Notes under the pieces: model-generated | What the model was told of the DNA's origin: nothing | The model's database searches: none | The model's input: the letters and a program-made list of their open reading frames with translations, nothing else | NCBI RefSeq assembly: GCF_000695095.2 | Contig: NZ_CP011454.1 | Location: 124,001-188,000, forward strand | DNA from: Gemmatimonas phototrophica | Lineage (GTDB): Bacteria; Gemmatimonadota; Gemmatimonadetes; Gemmatimonadales; Gemmatimonadaceae | DNA length: 64,000 bases | Direction: 5' to 3' | Shown here: positions 8,825 to 17,954 of the stretch, one piece after another | Layout: each line of letters starts with the position of its first letter | Numbering within the stretch: the first letter of the stretch is position 1 | Program-made: the position numbers and the translations under genes

Positions 8825-8876
8825 GCGCTTACCGTCTGGAGCGCCTGCCCTTTCCCCTCCCCACACCCGCTGCGTC

Positions 8877-9347
8877 ATGCGCTCACTCGGCAAGCTCCAC
8901 ATTCTCCCGCTTCTCCTGGCCGGCGCGATGAGTGCGGTGGGGTGCGATGATGAACGCGAACAGGCGCCCCCGGTGCATCCCATTGTGGGGACCTGGCTGG
9001 TGCAGGACCCGAACGCGCCGTTTCCGCATCACCTGTATGTGTTCAACGCCGACGGCACCATGCAGCAGGCCAACCCGGATGCCGGCAATGCGCGCGGCAG
9101 CGACAGTGACGGCAAGGGCATCTGGGCGGATCGCGGGGACCGTATTGACGCCAAGTGGGTGGAGCTGTCGGCGGACCGCAGTACGCATCAGTACACCGGG
9201 CGGCTGGAGCTCACCATGCAGATTGTGGTGCAGGGGGATTCGCTTACGGCTTCTGAGACGGCCAAGCTGTTTGATGCGGCCGGGGCACCGGCGCCGGCAC
9301 CAGAAACACCAAAGCCGCTGCGTGGGGCGCGGGTTACGCTGCCGTAG
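8877..9347 (+). CDS. Small probable lipoprotein of unknown function
   Basis: 156 residues. The N-terminus is a signal sequence ending in a lipobox-like SAVGC, so the protein is probably a lipoprotein. The mature part has a VGTW motif and alternating strands (HHLYVFNADGTMQQ, QIVVQGDSLTA), reminiscent of small lipocalin-like beta-barrels, but no family is recognised with certainty. The C-terminus is rich in Ala and Pro. A strong terminator follows 48 bp after the stop. Confidence 0.7.
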   Translation: MRSLGKLHILPLLLAGAMSAVGCDDEREQAPPVHPIVGTWLVQDPNAPFPHHLYVFNADGTMQQANPDAGNARGSDSDGKGIWADRGDRIDAKWVELSADRSTHQYTGRLELTMQIVVQGDSLTASETAKLFDAAGAPAPAPETPKPLRGARVTLP

Positions 9348-9394
9348 ACCTATAACGGTAGCGGTGCGCACGGTGCGCGAACATGCGGTGAAAA

Positions 9395-9431
9395 GACAAC
9401 GCCCGGGTGCCTAAGCACGCCGGGCGTTGTC
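9395..9431. terminator. Bidirectional terminator hairpin
   Basis: GACAACGCCCGG (9395-9406) pairs perfectly with CCGGGCGTTGTC (9420-9431); GTGC (9407-9410) and GCAC (9415-9418) extend the stem to a CTAA loop. It lies between convergent genes. AAAA precedes it on the plus strand, which reads as a U-run for minus-strand transcripts, so it probably ends the 13885-9453 operon as well. Confidence 0.85.
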
Positions 9432-9452
9432 ACATCGCACTGCCACGCCGCC

Positions 9453-10760
9453 TTACGGCAAACGAATCTGCCAGAGCGATGGCTTGTCAGCCTGTGTCGT
9501 GGGCGGAAGGATCTTCTGGGTGAGCACACCGGCTTGCGACACGATGCCAAAGTCATCGTCGTTGATAACGAAGAGCATGTTGCCGGGCGCCATGGCCAGC
9601 CCTTCCGGCTTGTCGTGCGGATAGCCGAGGCGCGTGAGCTCAACGCGCTCGCGCTTGGTGACCGGCTTGATGCCAGCGGCCAACAGCTGTGCTTCGGTGG
9701 AGCGTTCGAGGGTTTTCCCCTCGACCGGCGTGGCGCCGAGCACACCCAGCGCGCTCACGTCAGTGGCGTTGGTGATGTCGATTTCGTAAATGCGCTTGAG
9801 CGTTGCGGGACGGGGGCCGAAGAGGAATGTGCCGTCGCGCTCGAGCACCAGGAAACGCGTGGCCGAGAGGGCCAGAATTTCGCTATTGCCCTGAATGGTC
9901 GGGCTGTCGAGCAGATAGAGGTATTCGCGTGTGCTGCCGTTGGTGAGATGCTTGAACAGGATACGCGTGACCAGGGACTTGTCGCGCACATCTTCCTGCG
10001 CCGGATTTTCCAACGGCGCCTGCATGATGCCCACCAGCCACTGCCCGTCGGGCGTAATGGTGAGCCCTTCCATGCCACGATTGGGGCGGCGCAGCTTGTA
10101 CACTTCCGGCAAGCCGCCGTTGTTGCACGGTGTATAACGTTCGATCTCGCGCCCCGTGGCGTCGAAGTGCACCATGAACGGGCCGTATTCATCCGACAGC
10201 CAGAAGCTGCCATCACGCAGGGCCACGATACCTTCGGGGTCGAGGCCGTTCACGTCGGACAGTGGGCCACTGCCATCGACGTTCTGGCCAATCTCCAGCG
10301 TATTGCCGCAGGCCAGACTCGGCAGCGGCAGCCCGGTCATGGGCGTACCGTTTTTTGCCTTGAGCACAATCTCGCCGTCCAGGCGCAACTTCGTGCCGCT
10401 GATGTGCGCACGATAGATGCGCGGCGCGTACGTGGGGTCGGGGAAGCGCTTCGGGGTGCCGGCGCTGCGCGGGCCGTCGTAATTGGGGCCGCGATCGGTG
10501 AGCAGATAGAAATCGCGCGACGTGCCCGGCACGAGAGCCATGCCGCTGCCGTAGCCGCTCTTGCTCACGACCACATCACCAACGGTCGTGAGCACGTCAG
10601 GGTCGCGGGTGGCCACGAACTGCACCGTGGGCGTCGCGCCGGCCTTGGCGCTGCGTGCGGCTACGTCGAGGTCGGATTCGGTCGCGAAGGGCTGACGCTC
10701 CGTGCACGCAGCCAGGCAGGTGGCAGCGACGGTGAGCAGCAGGGGTGTAGATGAACGCAT
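9453..10760 (-). CDS. Esterase-like phytase-family lipoprotein
   Basis: 435 residues. MRSSTPLLLTVAATCLAAC is a lipoprotein signal. The body belongs to the 'esterase-like activity of phytase' beta-propeller family: DFYLLTDRGPNYDG, LDPEGIVALRDGSFWLSDEYGP and LLAAGIKPVTKRERVEL are its hallmarks. Relatives hydrolyse phosphoesters or esters at the cell surface. It starts 36 bp after the stop of the lamin-tail lipoprotein gene and is probably its operon partner; that protein's C-terminal half is a distant relative of the same propeller type. Confidence 0.9.
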   Translation of the reverse strand: MRSSTPLLLTVAATCLAACTERQPFATESDLDVAARSAKAGATPTVQFVATRDPDVLTTVGDVVVSKSGYGSGMALVPGTSRDFYLLTDRGPNYDGPRSAGTPKRFPDPTYAPRIYRAHISGTKLRLDGEIVLKAKNGTPMTGLPLPSLACGNTLEIGQNVDGSGPLSDVNGLDPEGIVALRDGSFWLSDEYGPFMVHFDATGREIERYTPCNNGGLPEVYKLRRPNRGMEGLTITPDGQWLVGIMQAPLENPAQEDVRDKSLVTRILFKHLTNGSTREYLYLLDSPTIQGNSEILALSATRFLVLERDGTFLFGPRPATLKRIYEIDITNATDVSALGVLGATPVEGKTLERSTEAQLLAAGIKPVTKRERVELTRLGYPHDKPEGLAMAPGNMLFVINDDDFGIVSQAGVLTQKILPPTTQADKPSLWQIRLP

Positions 10761-10795
10761 GGGAAAGCTCGTTGGAAAGTTGAAAGGGGAATGTT

Positions 10796-13700
10796 TCAGA
10801 ATGCCGAACAGGTCACGAGCCCACGGCGCAGCGAGATGCCGCCGGTCTCGTTGTCATCCACCCAGAACACGGGCTTGCGGCCGCTCACGCACTCGGCCTG
10901 CGGTGCCAGCGTGAAGCCTTCGTTGTTCACGTCGGGCAAGCCGCTCGGCCGTTCGAAACGCTGGGTGACAACGAAGGAGCCCAGTGAGCTCGAACCGCTC
11001 TGGGTATCGATGGAGAGAATGGTGGAGCGACCGTTGCACCCGTTGTCGCAGATGGCCCAGAGCTGATTCAGTTCGCGGTCGAAGCTCAGCTCCATCACCA
11101 CAGGGAATCCGCTGGTGAAGGTGGCCAGTCGGGTGAACGACCCGGTCACCTGATTGAGCGCATATGCGTGGATGGCTCCAGTGGCCTCAACACCCACGAA
11201 GAACAGCCCGTCGCCGTGATCGGGGTAGTTGGCCGGATTGTAGAGGGCATTGGTACCCTGCACGCGGAAGCCGCGGGCCACCAGATACGCATCGGGAACG
11301 AAGGTGATGCCTTCGAGGCCGAGGTTGGCGCCGTTCGCCGGCAGGTCGGCGGTGATGTCCCACTCCATCGCGGCGGTGAGCGTGGTACCACTTACCGACG
11401 GATCGTAGCGCAAAATGCTGTTGCGGCTCACGGAGTTGCTGGCGTTGTTGCGTTCCGAAGCCACATAGATGGCAGAGCCTACCAGCGCAACGCCTTCGGC
11501 GTCGACATCGCCCAACCCGTTGGGGTAGCGCAGCAGCTTGCCGGCGCTCCAGTCGTTGGCCGCGTCACGCGCCCACGCGCTGCCGGTCCACACCAGGCGG
11601 AACAACGCACCGGGGCCGTTGCGCACCGCCCACATGACGCCCGGGGCCGAGGTGCCGGACGCCTGATAGGCGAGGCCGCTCATGTTGCCGCCAAACGTGG
11701 TGTTGCCGAACGTCTCGCTCACGACGGTGGCATCACCGGGCCAGGCAAAGAACGTTGGTGGAGCCGGGCAGTTGTTGGCGGCGCCCTTGGTGGATTCAAG
11801 CGTCGTGGCGAACGACCCGGTGCCATTGGGGCAGCGACCGTACGTGGTGGTGGCGTGTGCCGTCCACGTGTAGCTGTCGAGCACCGTGGTGCCGTCTGGG
11901 GCAATGAACTGCGCCTGGTCGCCGCCGCCGAGCCCAAAGGAGAACTGCGCCTGCTCAAGCACCAGATATGCACCCGGCGCGATGGTCGTGCCGGCGGGGA
12001 TGACATAGCCGCCAGTCACGACATTGTCGCGGAAGATGTATCCGGAAATGTCGGCGGTGGTTGCGCCGGTGTTGAACAACTCGACCCAGTCACCCGGTGT
12101 GCCACCGTCCGACTCGATTTCGTTGATCTTCACGGCAACCGCGAGAATCCCGCAGTTGTTCGGTGTGCCCTTGGTAGACGCAGGGCTGGTCACGAAGGCG
12201 CCGGTGCCATTGGGGCAGCGGCCATACGTGGTGGCCGCATGGGCGGTCCACGTGTAGCTGTCTACGAGTGTGCCGCCACCTGGTGCAAAGAGGCGCGCGG
12301 CATCGCCAGCACCCAGACCAAAGCCGAACTGCGCTTCGTCGAGTACGAGGTAACCGCCAGCGGCGATAATGGTGCCGGCCGGCAGCGTGTACGGCACGCG
12401 CGAGTCATCGTTGTCGCGGAACACGTAGCCGCTCAGATCAACGGCCGTAGCGCCAATGTTGATGAGCTCCACCCAGTCGCCCGGCGTGCCGCCGTTGGAC
12501 TCGACTTCATTGATCTTGACGGTGGTGGTGGCCACCACGCAGCTATTGGCTGCGCCCTTCGTTGCGGCCGACGTGACGATCAGCGCGCCAACACCATCGG
12601 GGCAGCGGCCGAACGTTGTGGCGGCATGTGAGGTCCAGCTGAAGCTGTCCACGAGCGCGGTGCCGTTGGGGCGATAGAGGCGCACCGCATCTGCGGCATC
12701 GAGCGCAAAGCCCAATTGCTCCTGCTCCAGCACCAGATAGCCATTGGCCGGAATGGTCGTGCCGGCCGGGAGAGTTGTACGGCTGGCGTCGACGTTGTCG
12801 CTCAGGACATAACCGGCGAGCGATACGGGTTGCGCGCTGGGGTTGTACAGCTCAATCCAGTCGGCCGGTGCGCCGCCATCGGACTCGATTTCGTTGATGC
12901 GAATGAGTACGTCACAATCGTTGGCACTGCCCTTGGTCACGATACTGGTGGTGGCAAAGGCGCCAGTGCCGTCTGGGCAACGGCCGTAGGTAGTGAGTGC
13001 GTGGGCGGTCCACTGATAGCTGTCGGCGAGCGTGGTGCCATCGGCCGCGAACAACCGCGCCTGATCGCCGCCGCCAAGGCCGAAGTCAAACTGCGATTCG
13101 TCGAGCACCAGGAACCCACGGCCGGGAATGATCGTGCCGGCCGGAATCACATAGCCGCGACTGTTGTCGCTATCGCGAAAGACGTAGCCGGACAGATCGA
13201 GCGGTCGATCGTTGGTGTTGTAGAGTTCCACCCAGTCGCCGGGCTCACCGTTGTTCGACTCCACTTCGTTGATCTTGACATAGTTGCGGGCGACCGGCTG
13301 CTCGAGGCGGAAGCGCACCGCGAACTGCTGACCGGCGACCAGTCCGGTAAAGCGCGACGCGTCGACCGAGGCGAGCGCCGGTGTATTGCGCACCATCATG
13401 ACATCCACAAAGCCCAGCGTTTGCCCGCTGCGCAGGACAGACACTCGATAGGCTTGTCCGGCCTGTGCCCCACTGCGGCCCGTGAGCCACTGCAACTCGT
13501 AGCGTTCACGCGTCGCATCCAACGTGAGGCGGCTGGGGGTGGGCAGGCTGGTGGCGTCGAATCGTTCAATGGCCGGGCCCTCGCACACGCTGGTGCTGTC
13601 CAGGGCACACACTTCGACGGAAAGTTCGCTCAGCGCGTCGGCGTCGAACGTGCCGCCGGTGGTGGGATTCGCGGCGACTGTCGGGGCGAGCCAGAAGAAC

Positions 13701-13885
13701 TCGGGCTGGCCACCGCGGGCGGCGTCGGAAATGGCGAAGCGGGGGGCGTCGCTCGGTGCTTCGACAGCTACCGGATTATCGGCGCAACTGGCGAGGAGGG
13801 CGGCACTGACAAGGGCAACGGCGCCCCGGAACAGTAGACGGGTCACGGACAGACTCCGGGAAGGCAAGACGTGGCGATTGACCAT
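10796..13885 (-). CDS. Lipoprotein with four lamin-tail domains and a C-terminal propeller
   Basis: 1029 residues. The signal ends in the lipobox ALLASC (Cys34). After an unrecognised region (about 50-200) come four lamin-tail (LTD) domains at about 202-326, 327-454, 455-583 and 584-706. Each opens with KINEVES or INEIES and DWxEL, continues through PAGTxI and LVLxxxQ, and ends in YGRCP-GTGAF-TKG--NxC. The last 320 residues form a propeller-like domain with LGLEGITFVPDAYLVA and NNEGFTLAP motifs, related to phytase-esterase/SdiA-regulated proteins. Bacterial LTD domains are usually attached to secreted nucleases or phosphoesterases and probably bind polymers or surfaces. Confidence 0.88.
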   Translation of the reverse strand: MVNRHVLPSRSLSVTRLLFRGAVALVSAALLASCADNPVAVEAPSDAPRFAISDAARGGQPEFFWLAPTVAANPTTGGTFDADALSELSVEVCALDSTSVCEGPAIERFDATSLPTPSRLTLDATRERYELQWLTGRSGAQAGQAYRVSVLRSGQTLGFVDVMMVRNTPALASVDASRFTGLVAGQQFAVRFRLEQPVARNYVKINEVESNNGEPGDWVELYNTNDRPLDLSGYVFRDSDNSRGYVIPAGTIIPGRGFLVLDESQFDFGLGGGDQARLFAADGTTLADSYQWTAHALTTYGRCPDGTGAFATTSIVTKGSANDCDVLIRINEIESDGGAPADWIELYNPSAQPVSLAGYVLSDNVDASRTTLPAGTTIPANGYLVLEQEQLGFALDAADAVRLYRPNGTALVDSFSWTSHAATTFGRCPDGVGALIVTSAATKGAANSCVVATTTVKINEVESNGGTPGDWVELINIGATAVDLSGYVFRDNDDSRVPYTLPAGTIIAAGGYLVLDEAQFGFGLGAGDAARLFAPGGGTLVDSYTWTAHAATTYGRCPNGTGAFVTSPASTKGTPNNCGILAVAVKINEIESDGGTPGDWVELFNTGATTADISGYIFRDNVVTGGYVIPAGTTIAPGAYLVLEQAQFSFGLGGGDQAQFIAPDGTTVLDSYTWTAHATTTYGRCPNGTGSFATTLESTKGAANNCPAPPTFFAWPGDATVVSETFGNTTFGGNMSGLAYQASGTSAPGVMWAVRNGPGALFRLVWTGSAWARDAANDWSAGKLLRYPNGLGDVDAEGVALVGSAIYVASERNNASNSVSRNSILRYDPSVSGTTLTAAMEWDITADLPANGANLGLEGITFVPDAYLVARGFRVQGTNALYNPANYPDHGDGLFFVGVEATGAIHAYALNQVTGSFTRLATFTSGFPVVMELSFDRELNQLWAICDNGCNGRSTILSIDTQSGSSSLGSFVVTQRFERPSGLPDVNNEGFTLAPQAECVSGRKPVFWVDDNETGGISLRRGLVTCSAF
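11768..13282 (-). repeat. Four tandem lamin-tail domain repeats in DNA
   Basis: Four modules of about 375-387 bp in the lipoprotein gene, each ending with the same short cysteine-containing linker. They match well enough to have arisen by tandem duplication and could still recombine, changing the domain number. Confidence 0.85.
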
Positions 13886-13997
13886 GCGTCAATCGCAGTC
13901 GCCCACACTCGGGGTCCCTGGTAACGGACTGCGTTCCTATGGTGTCACGGTGGCGTCACGGCGGCACTGCTGCTTCGTAGCAGCCTCAACTACTCCC

Positions 13998-16415
13998 TTA
14001 CCGCAACCGCCCACCATTCGCCTGCACCAGCGGCGAATTTTCAAGGTTGTACCGCTTCATTGCCGCTTTGAAGCGCGGCGCGGTGCGAATGGCATCAAAC
14101 CACGGGTTGGCGAGAATGACCGACGGCACGAGGTCGCCGTCGCTGGCGGCAGCGGCCTCGAGCGCAGCGAGCGCGCCGCTGGTATCTCCGGTCACGAGGC
14201 GTGAGCTGAGGCGGCCGTACCACACACCACGCACATCGTCGCCCATGCGCTCGAGGCGCTGCGATATGCGCGTGGCTTCGCCCAACTGCCCGCCCATCGC
14301 CAACGCGCGGGCCATGCCGCCCAGGTACATGGGATCGCTCACCAGCGGTGCCAACTTCGCGGCACGCTCGGCGCCCTCCGCATGGCGACCGGCCATGGCC
14401 AGCGCCGTCAGCATGATGGTCTGAATGGGCGCCACCGTTGGCGCGAGGTCATGTGCACGAATCGCGAGCGCCACGCCCTCATCAAATCGCCCGGCGCTCG
14501 CCAGCGTGGCTCCCTCCCACGCCAGAATGATTGCCGACAGTGGGTCCAGCACACGTGCGCGCGTGAACGCCACCAGCGCGTCTGCCACCCGCCCTTGATT
14601 GCTCCGGTTGAAGCCAAGCCGCCAATAGGCAATGGAGTTCGTGGAGTCGAGTGAGATGGCCCGTTTCGCTTCCCGCTCGGCGTTGGCCCAATCGAATTCC
14701 TCAGCGGCGATTGCTGAGAGCGCGATGTGCACATCGGGGTTGAGCGAGTCGAGGGCCAGCGCGCGCGCGGCGGCGACGCGCGCCACTGGCAGTACGTCGC
14801 GCATATGGCGCAGCACATAGTACGGCGTGGCCATGAGCGCGATGGACTTTCCGGCCCACGCGCGGGCGAACGATGAATCGGCGCGAATGGCGGCGTCGAA
14901 ATAGCGCTCGGCGTCAGTGAACACCGGCCCGCGGTTGCGATATACCTGCATGCCACGCAGGTACTGTTCGTACGCCTCCGGATTGCTCGTGCCCGCACTG
15001 ACCGTGGTGCTGCCAAGTCGGAGCTGCAGTTGCGCACCAATGGCCTGCGCCAGCAGCTCCTGCATGCGGAATACATCGCGCGCATCCTGCTCGAACGTAT
15101 CCTGCCAGAGTACGCGACCGTCGCTCGCGTTGCTCAATTCGGCGGTGACGCGCACCCGGTTGCCCTCGCGTCGCAAGCTGCCGAGCAGAATGGTGCGTAC
15201 GCCGAGGGTGTCCCCCAGTTGTTGGGCCGAGAGCGCTGAGTTCTTGAAGCGCGCCGAAGTGGAGCGGCCGGCGAGACGCAGTCCGGGTACACGCGACAAC
15301 ACGGTGGTGAGTTCGTCGGCAATGCCTTCGGCGAGATAGGTGTTTGCGGTGTCACCACCCACCGACGCGAAGGGAATGACGGCGAGTGAGGCGTCGCTTT
15401 CTGCAGTCGCCGGCGCTGCCGAAGCACTGCTGGCGGGAGCGGGGGAGCGCGAACTCCACCACGCCACGCCGCCGGCAACGGCAACGAGTGCGACCGCCAA
15501 CAGGGCAAGTGATGTACGCGATTGTGCGCTGGCGCGTGTCGGAGCCGCCGATACCTCGCCGCTGGTAGAGAGCGCAGCGAGCACTGCCTCCATACTCGAC
15601 GGGCGCGCCGCGGGATCTTTCGCGAGACATTGCGCAATAAGCGCGCGCACGGCTGGCGATGCACCCAATGCCGTGATGGCCGGCGCGGGGGTCGCGATGT
15701 GCGCCGCGGTCATGGCGGCAGGGGTGGTGCGATCGGCAAACGGATGCGCGCCCTGCAGCAGTTCGTAGGCCAGCACACCCCACGCGTAGATGTCGGCGCG
15801 GTGATCGGTGCTGCTGTCACCGGTGGCCTGCTCGGGGGCCATGTACGCGGGCGTGCCAATGGCCATGCCGGCTTGTGTGAGCGCGGTGCCGTCGCCGGTA
15901 TTGTTCGCCTGCGTACGGGATGCATTGAGCGCCTTGGCAATGCCAAAGTCGGCCACCACCGCGGTGCCACTCGAGAGCAGCACGTTGTCGGGCTTGATGT
16001 CGCGATGCACGATGCCGCGCGCATGTGCGTAGGCGAGCGCCTGCGCCACGTTACGCAGAATGCCCAGCGCTTCGGCGGTGGGGACAGTGCCGCGTGTGAG
16101 CACAACGCGCAGCGATTCGCCGGCAACAAACGGCATGGTGAACCAGGGGAGCCCGTCGCTGGTGGTGCCGGCCGTGAGCACCGGCACGATGTGCGGCTCC
16201 TGCAGCGACGCGGCCAGCTTTATTTCGCGGGTGAAGCGCTCCGTGCTGAGCCCCGCCGCCAGTTCGGGGGACAACACCTTGACCACCACGTCACGCCCCA
16301 GCGCTTCGTCGCGCGCCAGGAACACGCGCGACATGCCGCCCCCGCCCAGCTCGCGCTGGAGCAGGAGCGTGTCGCCGAGGGAACGTTGGAGTTGGTCGCG
16401 GAGAGGAGCGGTCAT
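13998..16415 (-). CDS. Membrane Ser/Thr protein kinase with TolB/FlgO-like and TPR domains
   Basis: 805 residues. Kinase domain 15-280: glycine loop GGGGMSRVF, ATP-anchoring Lys46 in VVVKV, catalytic HRDIKPDN (Asp139) and DFG Asp156, then GTPAYMAPEQ. One membrane helix follows (about 302-322, LALLAVALVAVAGGVAWW), then a TolB/FlgO-like domain (about 345-470, LAVIPFASVGGD) and TPR repeats to about 790. The layout suggests a kinase in the cytoplasm with a periplasmic TPR sensor or scaffold. Active-site residues are intact. It stands alone; substrates are unknown. Confidence 0.93.
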   Translation of the reverse strand: MTAPLRDQLQRSLGDTLLLQRELGGGGMSRVFLARDEALGRDVVVKVLSPELAAGLSTERFTREIKLAASLQEPHIVPVLTAGTTSDGLPWFTMPFVAGESLRVVLTRGTVPTAEALGILRNVAQALAYAHARGIVHRDIKPDNVLLSSGTAVVADFGIAKALNASRTQANNTGDGTALTQAGMAIGTPAYMAPEQATGDSSTDHRADIYAWGVLAYELLQGAHPFADRTTPAAMTAAHIATPAPAITALGASPAVRALIAQCLAKDPAARPSSMEAVLAALSTSGEVSAAPTRASAQSRTSLALLAVALVAVAGGVAWWSSRSPAPASSASAAPATAESDASLAVIPFASVGGDTANTYLAEGIADELTTVLSRVPGLRLAGRSTSARFKNSALSAQQLGDTLGVRTILLGSLRREGNRVRVTAELSNASDGRVLWQDTFEQDARDVFRMQELLAQAIGAQLQLRLGSTTVSAGTSNPEAYEQYLRGMQVYRNRGPVFTDAERYFDAAIRADSSFARAWAGKSIALMATPYYVLRHMRDVLPVARVAAARALALDSLNPDVHIALSAIAAEEFDWANAEREAKRAISLDSTNSIAYWRLGFNRSNQGRVADALVAFTRARVLDPLSAIILAWEGATLASAGRFDEGVALAIRAHDLAPTVAPIQTIMLTALAMAGRHAEGAERAAKLAPLVSDPMYLGGMARALAMGGQLGEATRISQRLERMGDDVRGVWYGRLSSRLVTGDTSGALAALEAAAASDGDLVPSVILANPWFDAIRTAPRFKAAMKRYNLENSPLVQANGGRLR

Positions 16416-16544
16416 TCAGGGACGGGAGGGGGCGTGCCGGAGTCTACCATCCCGGGTGGGCGGGGGTAATTACGGGATCGTTCATCATCAGATGGCGAAA
16501 TCGCTTACGCCCGAGGCTGCGCGGCCGAGAAAGCCAAAAGATTA

Positions 16545-16578
16545 TTGACGCGAAATTCGTGTAACACTAAATTCGTGT
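16545..16578 (+). promoter_or_regulatory. Promoter and repeat operator of the RHH/PIN pair
   Basis: TTGACG (16545-16550) and TAAATT (16568-16573) are spaced 17 bp, a near-consensus housekeeping promoter. A transcript would start about at the antitoxin ATG (16580), implying leaderless mRNA; no Shine-Dalgarno is present. Two direct copies of AAATTCGTGT (16553-16562 and 16569-16578) overlap the promoter and are likely bound by the RHH antitoxin. Confidence 0.7.
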
Positions 16579-16579
16579 C

Positions 16580-16822
16580 ATGAAGAACGTCACGGTAACC
16601 CTCGACGAAGAAGTCGCCCGCTGGGCTCGGGTCCGGGCGGCTGAGCTCGACATCAGCGTGTCGCGTATGCTGGGCGATCTGCTGCAGGAACAGATGCGCC
16701 GACAGGTGACGTACCAAACGGAAATGCGGCAGTTCCTGGTGCGAGAGCGCCGGCCACTCAATGCCGATGGCTCGGCGTACCCTTCACGCGACGAGCTGCA
16801 TGACCGCACCAATCTTCGTTGA
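16580..16822 (+). CDS. Ribbon-helix-helix antitoxin
   Basis: 80 residues. MKNVTVTLDEEVARWARVRA is the beta-strand/helix start of a CopG/ribbon-helix-helix DNA-binding domain; the charged C-terminal half (MRQFLVRERRPLNADGS) is the likely toxin-binding tail. The gene overlaps the PIN toxin gene by 23 bases. The ATG coincides with the predicted transcription start. Confidence 0.82.
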   Translation: MKNVTVTLDEEVARWARVRAAELDISVSRMLGDLLQEQMRRQVTYQTEMRQFLVRERRPLNADGSAYPSRDELHDRTNLR

Positions 16823-17234
16823 CACCAATGTGCTCGTGTACGCGGTCGATGCCGGCGCTGGCGTAAAGCATACGGCGGCGCGCGACTGGATGACCGTGTT
16901 GTGGGAGCGCCAAACCGGTCGGATAAGCGTGCAGGTGCTCCAGGAGTTCTACGTCACCGTGACGCGCAAACTCCGTCCGGGCATGTCGCCGACGGAAGCG
17001 CAGCGCGACGTGCGCGCCCTGATGCCGTGGGCGCCCATTGAGATCAACAGCCAGATTCTCGAACGGGCCTGGTTCATTGAGTCCCGCTACGGGTTGTCGT
17101 GGTGGGACGCGCTGATTGTCGCGAGCGCGCAAACCCTTGGCTGTCGCACACTGCTCACGGAAGACCTACAGCATGGGCAGCAGTTTGATGAACTGACGGT
17201 GGTGAATCCGTTCAAGGTTGCGCCGCCGGTGTGA
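16800..17234 (+). CDS. vapC: PIN-domain toxin
   Basis: 144 residues from the ATG at 16800, which gives MTAPIFVDTNVLVYAVD, the conserved PIN opening with catalytic Asp. LQEFYVTVTRK carries the second acidic residue; GLSWWDALIVASAQ and LLTEDLQHGQ supply the remaining acidic site. It is a probable Mg2+-dependent RNase controlled by the RHH antitoxin encoded just before it. The overlapping start suggests translational coupling. Confidence 0.88.
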   Translation: MTAPIFVDTNVLVYAVDAGAGVKHTAARDWMTVLWERQTGRISVQVLQEFYVTVTRKLRPGMSPTEAQRDVRALMPWAPIEINSQILERAWFIESRYGLSWWDALIVASAQTLGCRTLLTEDLQHGQQFDELTVVNPFKVAPPV

Positions 17235-17270
17235 ACCGCGACGCACGCCCTGCTCAATACCAGCACGCAC

Positions 17271-17840
17271 TTACGCAGGGCCCAGCACTTCAGAAAAAAA
17301 CGGCTCCAGTTCTATCACTATTGGCTGCAACGCGCCGTGTGGCTGCCACGTGATGTGCGCATCGTGAATCGTTGGCCGTTCGTCGCCGGGCATCCATCGT
17401 TCCACGACACGCGAATCGAGATCGACAATCCAATACTCGACATTGGCCCGCTGATAGCGCTCGCGCTTCACTACCCGATCGACGCGCGCGGTGCTGGGCG
17501 ACAAGACCTCGACAAACAGCAGCGCGTGGCCGCGTTCCTCGTACGTACGCGGCCGTCGGCCGTCCGTGAGCGGAACCACGTACAGGTCAGGGTGCACCAA
17601 GGTACGCGGGTCGAGTACCCACTCTGACGGCGACACGAACACCGTGCCGATTTCTGCCGGCCGCACGAGTGATTCGAGCACAATGGCCAAGGTCGTGACC
17701 GCGCCCTGATGAGCCAGCCGTGGCGTGGGGCTCACGAGCAGCACCCCGTCCACGCACTCGTAGCGGTGCGACGGGTCTTCCGGAAGCGCCTGCACTTCGG
17801 CGGCGGTCCAGACACGGGGCAGAAGCGCTGGCATGGCCAT
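17271..17840 (-). CDS. Uma2 family (DUF820) putative endonuclease
   Basis: 189 residues from the ATG at 17840 (MAMPALLPRVWTAAEVQALP). Uma2/DUF820 has a restriction-endonuclease-like fold: YECVDGVLLVSPTP, LVHPDLYVVPL (Asp), LLFVEVLSPST (Glu) and VKRERYQRANVEYWIVD are the conserved blocks and likely active site. Uma2 genes occur in many copies in some phyla with unknown role; a broken copy lies at 25332-25481. The longer in-frame extension upstream crosses the repeat/terminator region and is rejected. An alternative start is 17834. Confidence 0.85.
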   Translation of the reverse strand: MAMPALLPRVWTAAEVQALPEDPSHRYECVDGVLLVSPTPRLAHQGAVTTLAIVLESLVRPAEIGTVFVSPSEWVLDPRTLVHPDLYVVPLTDGRRPRTYEERGHALLFVEVLSPSTARVDRVVKRERYQRANVEYWIVDLDSRVVERWMPGDERPTIHDAHITWQPHGALQPIVIELEPFFSEVLGPA

Positions 17841-17954
17841 AGTGTGCGCCGAGGCGGGGGGAAACGGCAAGGGATCACGAGTCACGATGGCATGCGATCG
17901 CCAAGGATGTGTCATCGTTTCCATGCGCGTGCTATCCGTACTACGCGCACGATA

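Noticed and set aside
9534-10754. Plus-strand frame of 406 codons
   Set aside because: Antisense shadow of the phytase-esterase lipoprotein gene, which has clear signal and family motifs.
11168-12631. Long plus-strand frame of 487 codons
   Set aside because: It lies antisense to the lamin-tail repeats, follows their periodic composition and has no recognisable motif.
17249-17281. GCCCTGC/GCAGGGC hairpin as a terminator
   Set aside because: The loop is over 20 bases, there is no U-tract, and one arm overlaps the Uma2 stop codon.
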